A DNA stretch of 8,746 nucleotides from Campylobacteraceae bacterium (GCA_027022775.1 JALVXO010000190.1:1-8746); one strand, 5' to 3'; numbered from the stretch's first letter, positions 1 through 7,672 are shown. Notes: generated from the letters alone by a model not told the origin. Made by a program: numbers and translations.

Positions 1-1
1 T

Positions 2-1360
2 ATAAAACATATTTACGGCATGGCGATGCACAATGTGGGTATCGTAAATGTTATGTATAAAATCGGATTAAACCGTGAAATTTCTAACCTGAAACTGTAT
101 GATAAAGTTATGCAAAATATGGATAAGCTGCCGCAAGGTGCAATGCAGCCGATTGTAAAGCCTTTTGATATAGATATCGATATTCCTATTGTAACAGTTG
201 CATTTTACCCAAAAGAGGGGAGCAAAGCCGATTATGACAAGATGTATTCATTAATTAGGGAGTTCCAGCAAAAGGTTAATGCAATAGATAATGTTGCAAA
301 AACCGAGCTTAAAGGGGTTCACAAGCCGCAGTTTAATGTTAAGGTTGATTTGGGCAAACTGTCTGCTTACCATCTCTCTATGGGGCAGATTATGAAAGCG
401 ATTCAATCTGTTGCAATAGATGTGCCAGATGTAAAGGGGCGCACCAAAACAAATGAACTTCTAATGTTTGGCGTTAAAAATGCAATAGAGAGCGTTGAAG
501 ATGTAAAAAATATTATAGTTGCCCAATATATGGGAAGCCCGATATATTTAAGAGATGTAGCGACTGTAGAGAGGGGAATAGATTTCCAAAACTTTAAAAC
601 CGCTTATATCGATTTTAAAGAGGGAAATAAAAAAGATGGAAAATTTCTTCCAGAAAAAGAGCAAGTTACTTTAACTATTGCAAAACTTGCCGGAACAAAT
701 GCGGTTTTTGTTGCAAAAGATGTAGAAAAGCTTTTAGAAGAGTATAAAGAGAAGTTTGAGAAAAACGGTATAGGATACATAATTACAAGAGATTATGGCG
801 AGAGGGCAAATGAAGCTGTAAATGAGCTTGTTGACCACTTATTGATTACAATTTTAATTATTGCAATAATGCTTGTGTTTGCTTTAGGATTTAAAGAGTC
901 TGTAATTGTTACATTCACAGTGCCTGCAATTTTGGCAATTACTCTGTTTATTGCATATATTTCGGGGCAGACAATCAACCGTATTACACTCTTTGCATTC
1001 CTGCTCTCTCTGGGGCTGCTGGTGGATGCAGCGATTATTGTTATTGAAAATATCCACCGCCATCTGCATGCGCACGATGCAGCCGATAAAGAGATGGAAG
1101 AGATTTTGGTAGAAGCTACAGATGAAATTGGAGCGCCTACAAATATAGCAACACTGGCAATTATTATGACAATGATTCCTATGCTTTTTGTTGGCGGTAT
1201 GATGGGTTCATTTATGAAACCGATTCCGTTGAATGTGCCGGTTGCGCTTATTGCATCTTTAATAGTTGCATATATCTTTACCCCATATTTAAGCTTGAAA
1301 CTGCTTAAAAAACCTAACCATAAACATAAACACAGTGCCCACAGTAAGGAGGCTCACTAA
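2..1360 (+). CDS. RND efflux permease, N-terminal half (5' partial, split gene)
   Basis: This is the N-terminal half of an AcrB/CusA-type resistance-nodulation-division permease, a proton-driven inner-membrane exporter that normally works with a periplasmic adaptor and an outer-membrane channel. The frame is open at the left edge (IKHIYGMAMHNVG...), and by family comparison TM1 and roughly the first 70-80 residues are missing, so the Met at base 20 is internal. The periplasmic porter domain fills visible residues ~1-270 (VPIVTV-like segment at ~60). TM2-TM6 lie at ~278-431. TM4 carries GLLVDAAIIVIEN, in which only the first Asp of the AcrB Asp-Asp pair is present, as in CusA-type pumps. The protein ends after TM6 in a His-rich tail (NHKHKHSAHSKEAH) instead of continuing to TM7. 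The next gene supplies the other half, with overlapping stop and start. The substrate cannot be told; the His-rich tail and single Asp do not prove metal export. Confidence 0.93.
   Translation: MKHIYGMAMHNVGIVNVMYKIGLNREISNLKLYDKVMQNMDKLPQGAMQPIVKPFDIDIDIPIVTVAFYPKEGSKADYDKMYSLIREFQQKVNAIDNVAKTELKGVHKPQFNVKVDLGKLSAYHLSMGQIMKAIQSVAIDVPDVKGRTKTNELLMFGVKNAIESVEDVKNIIVAQYMGSPIYLRDVATVERGIDFQNFKTAYIDFKEGNKKDGKFLPEKEQVTLTIAKLAGTNAVFVAKDVEKLLEEYKEKFEKNGIGYIITRDYGERANEAVNELVDHLLITILIIAIMLVFALGFKESVIVTFTVPAILAITLFIAYISGQTINRITLFAFLLSLGLLVDAAIIVIENIHRHLHAHDAADKEMEEILVEATDEIGAPTNIATLAIIMTMIPMLFVGGMMGSFMKPIPLNVPVALIASLIVAYIFTPYLSLKLLKKPNHKHKHSAHSKEAH
1346..1352 (+). promoter_or_regulatory. Strong Shine-Dalgarno for second RND half
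   Basis: AAGGAGG lies 7 nt before the ATG at 1360, inside the last codons of the upstream frame. It is a near-perfect anti-16S match and the strongest ribosome binding site in the window. Together with the TAATG overlap it indicates that the second half is translated in its own right, probably coupled to the first. That argues against a simple frameshift error. Confidence 0.85.
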
Positions 1361-3093
1361 TGCATAGATTAGAAGAGTTTGTATTTTGGATTTTAGAATC
1401 TAAAAGCAGAAAGTTTTTAGTAATTGTCTTAACACTGGTAGCATTGGGGCTTTCTATACTGATGCTGCCGACAAAACTGGTTAAAGCAAGAATGCTGCCC
1501 GGCAAAAGCGCAAACACTTTCTCTGTATATATAGATACACCGACAGGCAGCTCCAAGGAGCAGACTAAAAAGGTGGCAAACTGTGTTACAGATATTTTAA
1601 GGAAAGAGAAAGAAATTTTAAATATGGAAGAGTTTATCGGTGAAGGCATTCCGCTTGATTATGCGGGGCTTGTTAAAGGTGCCGGTATGAAAAACAGCGA
1701 AAATGTTGCTGAAATTGCGGTAAATTTGACAAATAAACACCACAGAGACGAAAAATCATTCGTTATGGTCAGCCGTTTAAGACCTGTAATTAAAAACAAG
1801 TGTGAAAAACTGGTTAAGGGAACAGTAATTAAATTAATAGAACAGCCTGCAGGGCCTCCGACACTTGCTGCAATTGTTGTTGAGGTTACAGGCGATAATT
1901 TAAAAGAGATGAGATATGTTTCGCAAGAGGTGGCAAAAATATTAAAAACAACTACCAAAGTTGTTGATGTTGATATTATGGCTGATGATTTATACACAAA
2001 ATATGAGCTTGTGCCAAATAAAGATAAAATTTCAAGAAGCGGATTAAGCGTTGACCAGGTAAATAAAATTTTATATCTTGCATTTGAAGGTATGAAGGTT
2101 GCCCATAAAAACTCTAGAAATGAAGATGGACAAATAAGCATCTTTTTAACGCTTGACCCTAAAACCAAAAATTTTGACAATAAATCATTAGAAGCATTAA
2201 GGGCAAAACTTGACTCTATGAACTTGATGAACCAAAGAGGAATGCTTGTTTCGCTATCTGAAGTTGTAGATATTAAGCCGGTTAAAAATGACCCTATGAT
2301 TATGCATAAAGATTTAAGAAGAATGATAAATGTTATTGCCGAAGCGGATAACGAATCTCAGGTTTATCCGCTTTTGGAAGCCAGAGATAAAATGATAGAA
2401 CATTTTAAAAAGCTTGGTTATAAAGTTGAAAAAGACCCGGGTATGAGTACATATATGTTCGATTTACACCTTACAAACAAAAAAACCGGCGAAAAAATTT
2501 TGCTGCGCTGGGACGGGGAGATGAAAGTAACCCTCGATACCTTTAGAGACCTGGGCGGCGCGTTTATCGGCGCTTTGATTTTGATATTCCTGCTTTTGGT
2601 TGTTTACTATAAAAGTTACACTTTAAGCGGTATTGTGCTTGCAGGAAGTTTCCTTTCAATTATCGGGGTAATTGTTGGGCACTGGGTTGCCGATTTGGTT
2701 ACAACAGATACATTCTTCCTAACTGCAACATCGCTTATTGGGTTTATTGCGCTGATGGGTATCAGTTCAAGAAACTCGCTGCTTTTGATAGATTTCTCTA
2801 AAGCGCTTATGGAGAGCAAAGGGATAGAAAAAAGAAGAGCTATTGCCATAGCTTCAGCAACACGGGCAAAACCTATCGCCCTAACGGCAATTGCAATTAT
2901 TTTAGGTTCTGCACTGCTTGCTAGCGACCCAATCTTTGGCGGCTTGGGTGTTGCCTTGATTTCTGGAACCGTTGCAGCAGTATTTGTATCTTTAATTTTC
3001 GTTCCGGTTCTTTTAGATAATGCAAAAGCGATGGATATAGATGACGAAAACCCTAACCACCACGACGCAAGCAATATCTCCATTACCAGATAA
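1360..3093 (+). CDS. RND efflux permease, C-terminal half (split gene)
   Basis: This is the C-terminal half of the same RND permease, 577 aa. It opens with a short cytoplasmic stretch and TM7 (~18-37). A periplasmic porter domain follows (~45-395, with EQPAGPPTLAAIVVEV at ~161-176 typical of this RND branch), then TM8-TM12 (~399-550). TM10 contains GISSRNSLLLIDF, with Arg471 near where AcrB has its proton-relay Lys940; as I recall, Arg is usual in this subfamily. There is no TM1-6 equivalent, so the protein is half the usual ~1000-aa pump and should need the upstream product to form a working 12-helix protomer. The ATG overlaps the upstream stop (TAATG) and has an ideal Shine-Dalgarno. The C-terminus is acidic and His-containing (DIDDENPNHHD). 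The adaptor and outer-membrane genes are not in view and may lie to the left. Family assignment is secure; substrate is unknown. Confidence 0.94.
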   Translation: MHRLEEFVFWILESKSRKFLVIVLTLVALGLSILMLPTKLVKARMLPGKSANTFSVYIDTPTGSSKEQTKKVANCVTDILRKEKEILNMEEFIGEGIPLDYAGLVKGAGMKNSENVAEIAVNLTNKHHRDEKSFVMVSRLRPVIKNKCEKLVKGTVIKLIEQPAGPPTLAAIVVEVTGDNLKEMRYVSQEVAKILKTTTKVVDVDIMADDLYTKYELVPNKDKISRSGLSVDQVNKILYLAFEGMKVAHKNSRNEDGQISIFLTLDPKTKNFDNKSLEALRAKLDSMNLMNQRGMLVSLSEVVDIKPVKNDPMIMHKDLRRMINVIAEADNESQVYPLLEARDKMIEHFKKLGYKVEKDPGMSTYMFDLHLTNKKTGEKILLRWDGEMKVTLDTFRDLGGAFIGALILIFLLLVVYYKSYTLSGIVLAGSFLSIIGVIVGHWVADLVTTDTFFLTATSLIGFIALMGISSRNSLLLIDFSKALMESKGIEKRRAIAIASATRAKPIALTAIAIILGSALLASDPIFGGLGVALISGTVAAVFVSLIFVPVLLDNAKAMDIDDENPNHHDASNISITR

Positions 3094-3114
3094 ACAAGGG
3101 CTTCTGCCTTTGTT
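3093..3114 (+). terminator. Possible weak terminator after RND genes
   Basis: A 9-bp stem (AACAAGGGC / GCCTTTGTT, one G-U pair) with the 4-nt loop TTCT begins at the last base of the RND stop codon. It is followed only by TTCTAACAC and not a real T-run, so as an intrinsic terminator it is weak. It could instead be a transcript-stabilising hairpin. Its position between the RND pair and the efp promoter fits an operon end. Confidence 0.5.
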
Positions 3115-3161
3115 CTAACACAATATCTAACTTCTCAATAAACTCACTGTAACTAACATTA

Positions 3162-3170
3162 TGCTACAAT
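3162..3170 (+). promoter_or_regulatory. Extended -10 promoter of efp
   Basis: TGCTACAAT matches an extended -10 box (TGn plus TACAAT). It would start transcription near 3177 and give a short leader of about 20 nt with the Shine-Dalgarno AGGAG at 3187-3191. No good -35 hexamer is visible, which is common for sigma-70 promoters in Campylobacterota. The site is inferred from sequence only. Confidence 0.55.
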
Positions 3171-3197
3171 TTCGCATTATTTTTTTAGGAGAATTAA

Positions 3198-3767
3198 ATG
3201 GCAACTATCGGTATGGGTGATATTAAAAAGGGTGTAAGATTAGAAATTGATGGCAACCCTTATAAAGTGATTGAGTTTTTGCATGTTAAACCTGGAAAAG
3301 GTGCAGCATTTGTTAGAATGAAAGTAAAAAATCTGCAAAATGGCAAAGTTATTGAAAAAACAGTTCATGCGGGCGATAAATTTGAAGTGCCGGAACTTGA
3401 ATATAAGAAAATGCAATATCTTTACGATGATGGCGAATTTTTGCAATTTATGGATACAAATACATTTGAACAGATAGCTTTAACATTAGATCAAGTTGGC
3501 AAAGAGAATTTCGATTTTATGATTGATGGAATGGAAGTTGACATTCTTTTCCATAAAGGAAAACCGATTTCTGTTGAAATTCCTCAAACTGTTGTTTTAA
3601 AAATTGTTGATACTCCGCCAAACTTTAAAGGGGATTCTCAAGGCGGCAAAAAACCTGCAACTTTAGAGAGCGGTGCAGTAGTTCAAGTTCCTTTTCATGT
3701 ATTAGAGGGCGAATATATTAAAGTAGATACAGTAGAGGGTAAATATTTAGAGAGGGTTAAAAAGTAA
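3198..3767 (+). CDS. efp: Elongation factor P
   Basis: EF-P binds the ribosome next to the P-site tRNA and relieves stalling at consecutive prolines. The protein is 189 aa, normal for the family. It has an N-terminal KOW-like domain (~1-65) and two OB-like domains, ending in the typical LEGEYIKVDTVEGKYLERVKK tail (written here as ...GEYIKVDT...YLERV). The tip loop reads VKPGKGAAF and places Lys34 at the position that is post-translationally lysylated in E. coli; whether this organism has the EpmA/EpmB modification enzymes cannot be seen here. The start is well supported by AGGAG 6 nt upstream and by the conserved N-terminus. The gene appears to be a single unit with its own promoter, and it ends 4 bp from the convergent murD. 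Proline pairs occur in nearby proteins (AGPPTL in the RND half, KEPPKN in GpmI), but no specific link follows from that. Confidence 0.97.
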   Translation: MATIGMGDIKKGVRLEIDGNPYKVIEFLHVKPGKGAAFVRMKVKNLQNGKVIEKTVHAGDKFEVPELEYKKMQYLYDDGEFLQFMDTNTFEQIALTLDQVGKENFDFMIDGMEVDILFHKGKPISVEIPQTVVLKIVDTPPNFKGDSQGGKKPATLESGAVVQVPFHVLEGEYIKVDTVEGKYLERVKK

Positions 3768-3771
3768 TTTT

Positions 3772-5007
3772 CTAAATTTTGCGCACAAACTCTTTAAACT
3801 CATTGCCTCTTTGGGCGTAAGATTTAAATTGATCCAGGCTGGCGGCTGCAGGGGAGAGAAGAGCGATTGAGCTGTCGGTGTGGTGTTGGTTTATCTCTTC
3901 CATTGCTTTACTTAAAAATTCGGCTCTGTAAGCCTCTATACCGTGTTTTTGGCTTAAATCCATAAGTTTTTGAGTATTGGAGCCTATGGCGTATATTTTT
4001 ATATTGTAATTTTTAATCTCTTCAAAAAACGGATTTAAATCAACCCCTTTATCATCGCCGCCCAAAATAAGATGTATTCTTTTATCGCTGTAAACTTTTA
4101 TTGCCTGCAAGGCGGCATCTACATTTGTAGCTTTAGAATCGTTTACCCATATTCTGCCTTGGCTGTCTTTTATCTCCTCTTGACGGTGGGCATCTAGGGT
4201 AAAGCTGTTTATAAGTTCATAATCTGCCTCTTCAAAAAGCGCTTTTGTAACAGCCATTGCTAAGATGGCATCTTGTAAAAACGCCCCTTTAAATTTGATT
4301 TTATTAGCATCTATGCCAAAAAGTTTTTCAATATCGCTTACGCTTTCATACTCTACTATCCATGCATCGCTTTTTGGCAAATTAAGCCCCTTTGGAACAA
4401 GTGCCAGCTCACCCTCTTGCATTCTTGTTAGCGGGCTTAATTTATCCTGTTCATAAGCTTTCGCTCCGCCGTGCCAATCGAGGTGGTCTGGGGTTATTGG
4501 CAGCAGCAGGTAAATATTTGGCGCAGCAGTTTTAGTGTGATGCAGAGTAAAAGAGCTGGTCTCAAGCACCCAGATTGGGGCATTTTTATCTAAATCTGCC
4601 AAAGGTGTGCCGATATTTCCGCCGCTAACTGCCCCTTTTTTCTCCAATAGGTAAGTGAGCATTTGTGTTGTGGTGGTTTTTCCGTTTGTGCCGCTAATCC
4701 AGATATTAAAGGGAAGTTTGTAATTTACAATCGGAGAATTTGGGCTTAAAAAAAAGTCATATTCGCTGTATAGGTTTTTTGCATTTTTAATTAAAGAGTT
4801 GCTTGGCTTGATGGAAGGGGTTGTAACTTCTATATCAAAATTTTTGGCATCAAATTGGCTTGATGGGTAAATTTTGTTGCCAAATTCATCGGTTTTTAAC
4901 TCTTTGCAGTTATCATCAAAAAATATGCATCCATTCTCTAGCATTTTGGCAATTGCTCTGGTTGTTTTGCCGTAGCCAAATAGGGCTAATCTTTTTTTAT
5001 CTATCAC
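3772..5007 (-). CDS. murD: UDP-N-acetylmuramoylalanine--D-glutamate ligase
   Basis: MurD is a cytoplasmic Mur ligase that adds D-Glu to UDP-MurNAc-L-Ala with ATP. The product is 411 aa, slightly shorter than E. coli MurD (438). The N-terminal UDP-binding domain (~1-100) begins LALFGYGKTT. The central ATPase domain has the P-loop GTNGKTTTT (106-114, Lys110), ETSSF (149-153, metal-binding Glu) and PDHLDWHG (173-180). Lys189 in YEQDKL is the likely carbamylated lysine. NDSKATN (289-295), GGDDKG (316-321) and SPAAASLDQF (385-394) mark the end of the ATPase domain and the C-terminal domain. All expected motifs are present. The start codon is GTG; the next Met at residue 22 would remove the conserved GYG motif. 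AGG 7 nt upstream, within the end of mraY, serves as ribosome binding site. It lies 4 bp downstream of mraY, so the two are co-transcribed and probably translationally coupled. Confidence 0.97.
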   Translation of the reverse strand: MIDKKRLALFGYGKTTRAIAKMLENGCIFFDDNCKELKTDEFGNKIYPSSQFDAKNFDIEVTTPSIKPSNSLIKNAKNLYSEYDFFLSPNSPIVNYKLPFNIWISGTNGKTTTTQMLTYLLEKKGAVSGGNIGTPLADLDKNAPIWVLETSSFTLHHTKTAAPNIYLLLPITPDHLDWHGGAKAYEQDKLSPLTRMQEGELALVPKGLNLPKSDAWIVEYESVSDIEKLFGIDANKIKFKGAFLQDAILAMAVTKALFEEADYELINSFTLDAHRQEEIKDSQGRIWVNDSKATNVDAALQAIKVYSDKRIHLILGGDDKGVDLNPFFEEIKNYNIKIYAIGSNTQKLMDLSQKHGIEAYRAEFLSKAMEEINQHHTDSSIALLSPAAASLDQFKSYAQRGNEFKEFVRKI

Positions 5008-5017
5008 GCTCTTACCT
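5008..5017 (-). promoter_or_regulatory. murD ribosome binding site inside mraY end
   Basis: On the minus strand the mraY end reads ATC AGG TAA, then GAGC and the GTG start of murD. AGG is 7 nt before GTG and is the only Shine-Dalgarno-like sequence nearby. It supports the GTG start and suggests that ribosomes finishing mraY re-initiate on murD. Confidence 0.55.
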
Positions 5018-6073
5018 GATTTTTAAAGTTATTAATGCAATTAAATTTGAAATGAAGGCTATCATCCAGAAGCGCACAATAATTTTATTTTCTGCCCAGT
5101 TTTTCATTTCAAAATGGTGGTGTATCGGCGCCATTAAAAAGACCCGTTTTCCGCGCCATTTATAACTGCCCACTTGCAGCAAAACAGAGAGGGTTTCTAT
5201 AACAAATATCAAGCCGACTAAAATAAGCAAAATTTCACTTTTTGCAATAATTGCCATATATCCCAAAAATGCACCTATAGAGAGTGAGCCTGTATCACCC
5301 ATAAAGACTTCGGCGGGGTAGCTGTTATACCATAAAAAGCCCATCAATCCGCCAGCAAGTGCAGAAGCGATAATTACAACTTCGCCTATCCCTTTAATAT
5401 TTGGCAAAAAGAGATACTTGGCAAAAATGGCATGTCCGCTTAAATAAACAATAACTCCAAGAGTAGCAAGAGCAAAAATTGTAGGAACTGTAGCTAAACC
5501 GTCCAATCCATCAGTAATATTAACTGCATTGCTTGCTGCTAACATTACAAGGATCCAGAATGCAATAGCAAAATACCCCATATCAAAAAGAGGTGTTTTT
5601 AGGAATGGAACATAAAATGTTGTCGGCATATTTGATGCAAAAACCAAAAGCGATGCAATAACGGCTGCAGCAACAGCCTGCAGGGCAAGTTTTCCTTTTG
5701 CGGTTAACCCTTTAAGGTTGTCGCCGTTTAAAACTTTTCCAAGGTCATCTTTTAATCCAATTGTTGCAAAGCCTATGAGTGTGGCTAATCCGCCGATTAC
5801 ATAAATATTATCAAGTTTTGCAGTTAATAAAGTTGCAACAATTGTAGAAGCTATAAATACAGCACCGCCCATTGTAGGGGTAAATTTTTTATTTTCATGC
5901 GCTTTTACCCATTTATTTATGGGCTGGTTTGCCTTTTTTGCCTTTGCCCATTTAATATATTTTGGCATTGCAAAAAGTGTGATTATAAAAGAGATAAAAA
6001 AAGCAATTCCGGCACGAACCGAGATATAATGGAGAATGTTAATGTCTAAAAATTCATAAATATAGTATAACAT
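5012..6073 (-). CDS. mraY: Phospho-N-acetylmuramoyl-pentapeptide transferase
   Basis: MraY is a multi-pass inner-membrane enzyme that moves phospho-MurNAc-pentapeptide from UDP onto undecaprenyl phosphate, giving lipid I. With the preferred start it is 353 aa (family ~360) and almost wholly hydrophobic helices. Catalytic and binding motifs are in order: TPTMGG (65-70), DDLGK (109-113), NAVNITDGLDGLA (182-194, with Asp188 and Asp191), FMGDTGS (257-263, Asp260) and PIHHHFE (316-322). The frame can be extended to a TTG at 6088 (MKVGL added), but the ATG at 6073 gives MLYYIYEFLDIN, which fits the family N-terminus, and the TTG has no Shine-Dalgarno. Neither start has a strong one. The gene heads a two-gene minus-strand unit with murD and is divergent from gpmI. 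The assignment is certain; the exact start is not. Confidence 0.96.
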   Translation of the reverse strand: MLYYIYEFLDINILHYISVRAGIAFFISFIITLFAMPKYIKWAKAKKANQPINKWVKAHENKKFTPTMGGAVFIASTIVATLLTAKLDNIYVIGGLATLIGFATIGLKDDLGKVLNGDNLKGLTAKGKLALQAVAAAVIASLLVFASNMPTTFYVPFLKTPLFDMGYFAIAFWILVMLAASNAVNITDGLDGLATVPTIFALATLGVIVYLSGHAIFAKYLFLPNIKGIGEVVIIASALAGGLMGFLWYNSYPAEVFMGDTGSLSIGAFLGYMAIIAKSEILLILVGLIFVIETLSVLLQVGSYKWRGKRVFLMAPIHHHFEMKNWAENKIIVRFWMIAFISNLIALITLKIR

Positions 6074-6094
6074 AAGCCCAACTTTCAACTAAAT

Positions 6095-6107
6095 ATTGTA
6101 ATTTATA
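6095..6107 (-). promoter_or_regulatory. Candidate -10 boxes for mraY-murD
   Basis: On the minus strand TATAAA (6107-6102) is followed at once by TACAAT (6100-6095). Either could serve as a -10 box for mraY and would leave a leader of about 15-22 nt before the ATG at 6073. No -35 is obvious. The AT-rich context makes chance matches likely. Confidence 0.4.
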
Positions 6108-6109
6108 GT

Positions 6110-6115
6110 TATAAT
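6110..6115 (+). promoter_or_regulatory. Candidate -10 box for gpmI
   Basis: TATAAT is an exact -10 consensus on the plus strand and would start transcription near 6122. The leader of about 70 nt would include the inverted repeat at 6154-6176. There is no clear -35. The box almost touches the minus-strand candidates, so the gap would be a compact back-to-back promoter. Confidence 0.45.
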
Positions 6116-6153
6116 TCGGATAGTATTTTACTTAAATAATTTTAATTTTAGAG

Positions 6154-6176
6154 TTGAAATTTCTGAAAAATTTCAA
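6154..6176 (+). repeat. Perfect 9-bp inverted repeat in gpmI leader
   Basis: TTGAAATTT and AAATTTCAA are perfect inverted arms around the 5-nt loop CTGAA. The second arm ends directly before the gpmI Shine-Dalgarno (AGGGAAG region, 6178-6184). As RNA it would be a mostly A-U hairpin that could affect ribosome access; as DNA it could be an operator. No factor is known from the sequence. Confidence 0.5.
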
Positions 6177-6190
6177 AAGGGAAGTCAAAT

Positions 6191-7672
6191 ATGCCAAAAA
6201 AGACTATTTTAATAATAACCGACGGTATCGGATACAAGCCAAATGCCAAGGCAAACGCATTTGAAGCGGCGAAAAAGCCTGCTTATGAGCATTTTTTTAA
6301 AACATATCCGCACACTCTGGTTAAAACTTACGGTTTAAGCGTTGGGCTGCCCGAAGGTCAAATGGGAAACAGCGAAGTAGGGCACATGACAATAGGCAGC
6401 GGCAGGGTGCTTTATCAGGATTTGGTTAAAATTTCACTGGCGCTTAAAGATGGCTCTTTGGCTAAAAACAAAGCGCTAAACGGAGTTTTGGAAAAGTCTG
6501 ATACTATCCATATTATCGGGCTTATGAGTGACGGCGGGGTGCATTCGCATATTGAGCATATTATCGGTTTGGCAAAAATTGCAAAGAAAAGCGGCAAAAA
6601 GGTTTGGCTGCACCTTTTAACCGACGGGCGCGATGTTTCGCCTACAAGCGCTCCGCAATACATTAGGCAGATAGAAGCAATTACAGATGACGATATTAAA
6701 ATAGCTACAATCGGCGGCAGATATTACGCAATGGACAGAGACAACAGATGGGAGAGGGTAGAGCGCGGATACAGAGCAATAGTCAATGCAGAGCCAAAAA
6801 CCTCTTTAAGTCCGCTTGAGTATGTAGAGAATAGTTACAAAAAAGATATTACCGATGAGTTTATAGAACCGGTTGCTTTCAAGGATTACAGCGGTATGAA
6901 AGATGGCGACGGTGTAATTATGGCAAACTTTAGAAGCGACAGAATGCGCCAAATTACGCGGGCACTTGGCGAGAAAGATTTTAACGAATTTAAAAGGGAA
7001 TACAAAAAGCTCAATATCGTAACAATGACAGAGTATGATAAAACCTTTGCTTACCTTGTAATGTTCCCAAAAGAGCCGCCTAAAAACACTCTGGCAGAGG
7101 TTATAAGCAGGGCTGGATTGAGTCAGTTCCACAGTGCCGAAACCGAAAAATACGCCCATGTTACCTTTTTCTTTAACGGCGGGATAGAAGAGCCTTATTT
7201 GAATGAGAGCAGAGTTTTAATAGACAGCCCAAAAGTAGCAAGTTACGATTTGAAACCCGAAATGAGCGCCCCGCAAGTTGGCGAAGCGGTAAGAGTGGCA
7301 ATAGAAGAGGGTTACGATTTTATAGTGGTAAACTTTGCAAACGGCGATATGGTGGGGCATACCGGCAATTTCGAAGCAGCCGTAAAAGCGGTTGAAGCAG
7401 TAGATAGAGAACTTGGGCTGATTTACCAAAAAGCAAAAGAAAACGGGTATAATATTGTTTTAACTTCCGACCACGGAAATTGCGAAGAGATGCTAGATAG
7501 CAGCGGAAAAGTGCTGACAAACCACACCGTAGGCGAAGTTTGGACATTTGTAATTTCTCCAAAGGTAAAAAAATTAAAAGAAGGCGGCGGCTTGAATAAT
7601 ATAGCTCCTACCGTTTTGGAACTGATGGAGCTTGAAAAGCCTGAAGAGATGGATGAGAGTTTGATTAGTTGA
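6191..7672 (+). CDS. gpmI: 2,3-bisphosphoglycerate-independent phosphoglycerate mutase
   Basis: GpmI interconverts 3- and 2-phosphoglycerate in glycolysis and gluconeogenesis through a phosphoserine intermediate, using two metal ions (Mn in the known enzymes). At 493 aa it is within the family range (~490-515). All expected catalytic and metal positions are visible: Asp11 (TDGIG), Ser61 (GNSEVGH, the phosphorylated serine), Asp427-His428 (SDHGN), and Asp386, His390 (NGDMVGH) and His445 (NHT). Substrate-binding segments include TDGRDVSP (144-151), GRYYAMDRD (176-184) and NFRSDRMRQ (246-254). The inserted phosphotransferase domain lies at ~75-300. After His445 the protein reads TVGEVWTFV where many members have TTNPVP-like sequence, and I do not think this harms function. 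The ATG has an AGGGAAG-type Shine-Dalgarno 6 nt upstream. The stop codon lies in a 7-bp tandem repeat. Upstream it is divergent from mraY. Confidence 0.98.
   Translation: MPKKTILIITDGIGYKPNAKANAFEAAKKPAYEHFFKTYPHTLVKTYGLSVGLPEGQMGNSEVGHMTIGSGRVLYQDLVKISLALKDGSLAKNKALNGVLEKSDTIHIIGLMSDGGVHSHIEHIIGLAKIAKKSGKKVWLHLLTDGRDVSPTSAPQYIRQIEAITDDDIKIATIGGRYYAMDRDNRWERVERGYRAIVNAEPKTSLSPLEYVENSYKKDITDEFIEPVAFKDYSGMKDGDGVIMANFRSDRMRQITRALGEKDFNEFKREYKKLNIVTMTEYDKTFAYLVMFPKEPPKNTLAEVISRAGLSQFHSAETEKYAHVTFFFNGGIEEPYLNESRVLIDSPKVASYDLKPEMSAPQVGEAVRVAIEEGYDFIVVNFANGDMVGHTGNFEAAVKAVEAVDRELGLIYQKAKENGYNIVLTSDHGNCEEMLDSSGKVLTNHTVGEVWTFVISPKVKKLKEGGGLNNIAPTVLELMELEKPEEMDESLIS

Noticed and set aside
793..1112. 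Overlapping frames on both strands inside the first RND gene (61-68 aa)
   Set aside because: They lie wholly within a well-supported gene, have no family motifs and no convincing ribosome binding sites.
1340..1362. Programmed frameshift joining the two RND halves
   Set aside because: There is no slippery heptamer at the junction, and the perfect Shine-Dalgarno before an ATG explains the arrangement better.
1659..2180. 173-aa minus-strand frame inside the second RND gene
   Set aside because: It is a shadow of a conserved transporter gene in an AT-rich sequence, and shows no recognisable domain.
4860..5165. 101-aa plus-strand frame across the murD-mraY junction
   Set aside because: It is antisense to two conserved genes; its sequence looks random and has no motif.
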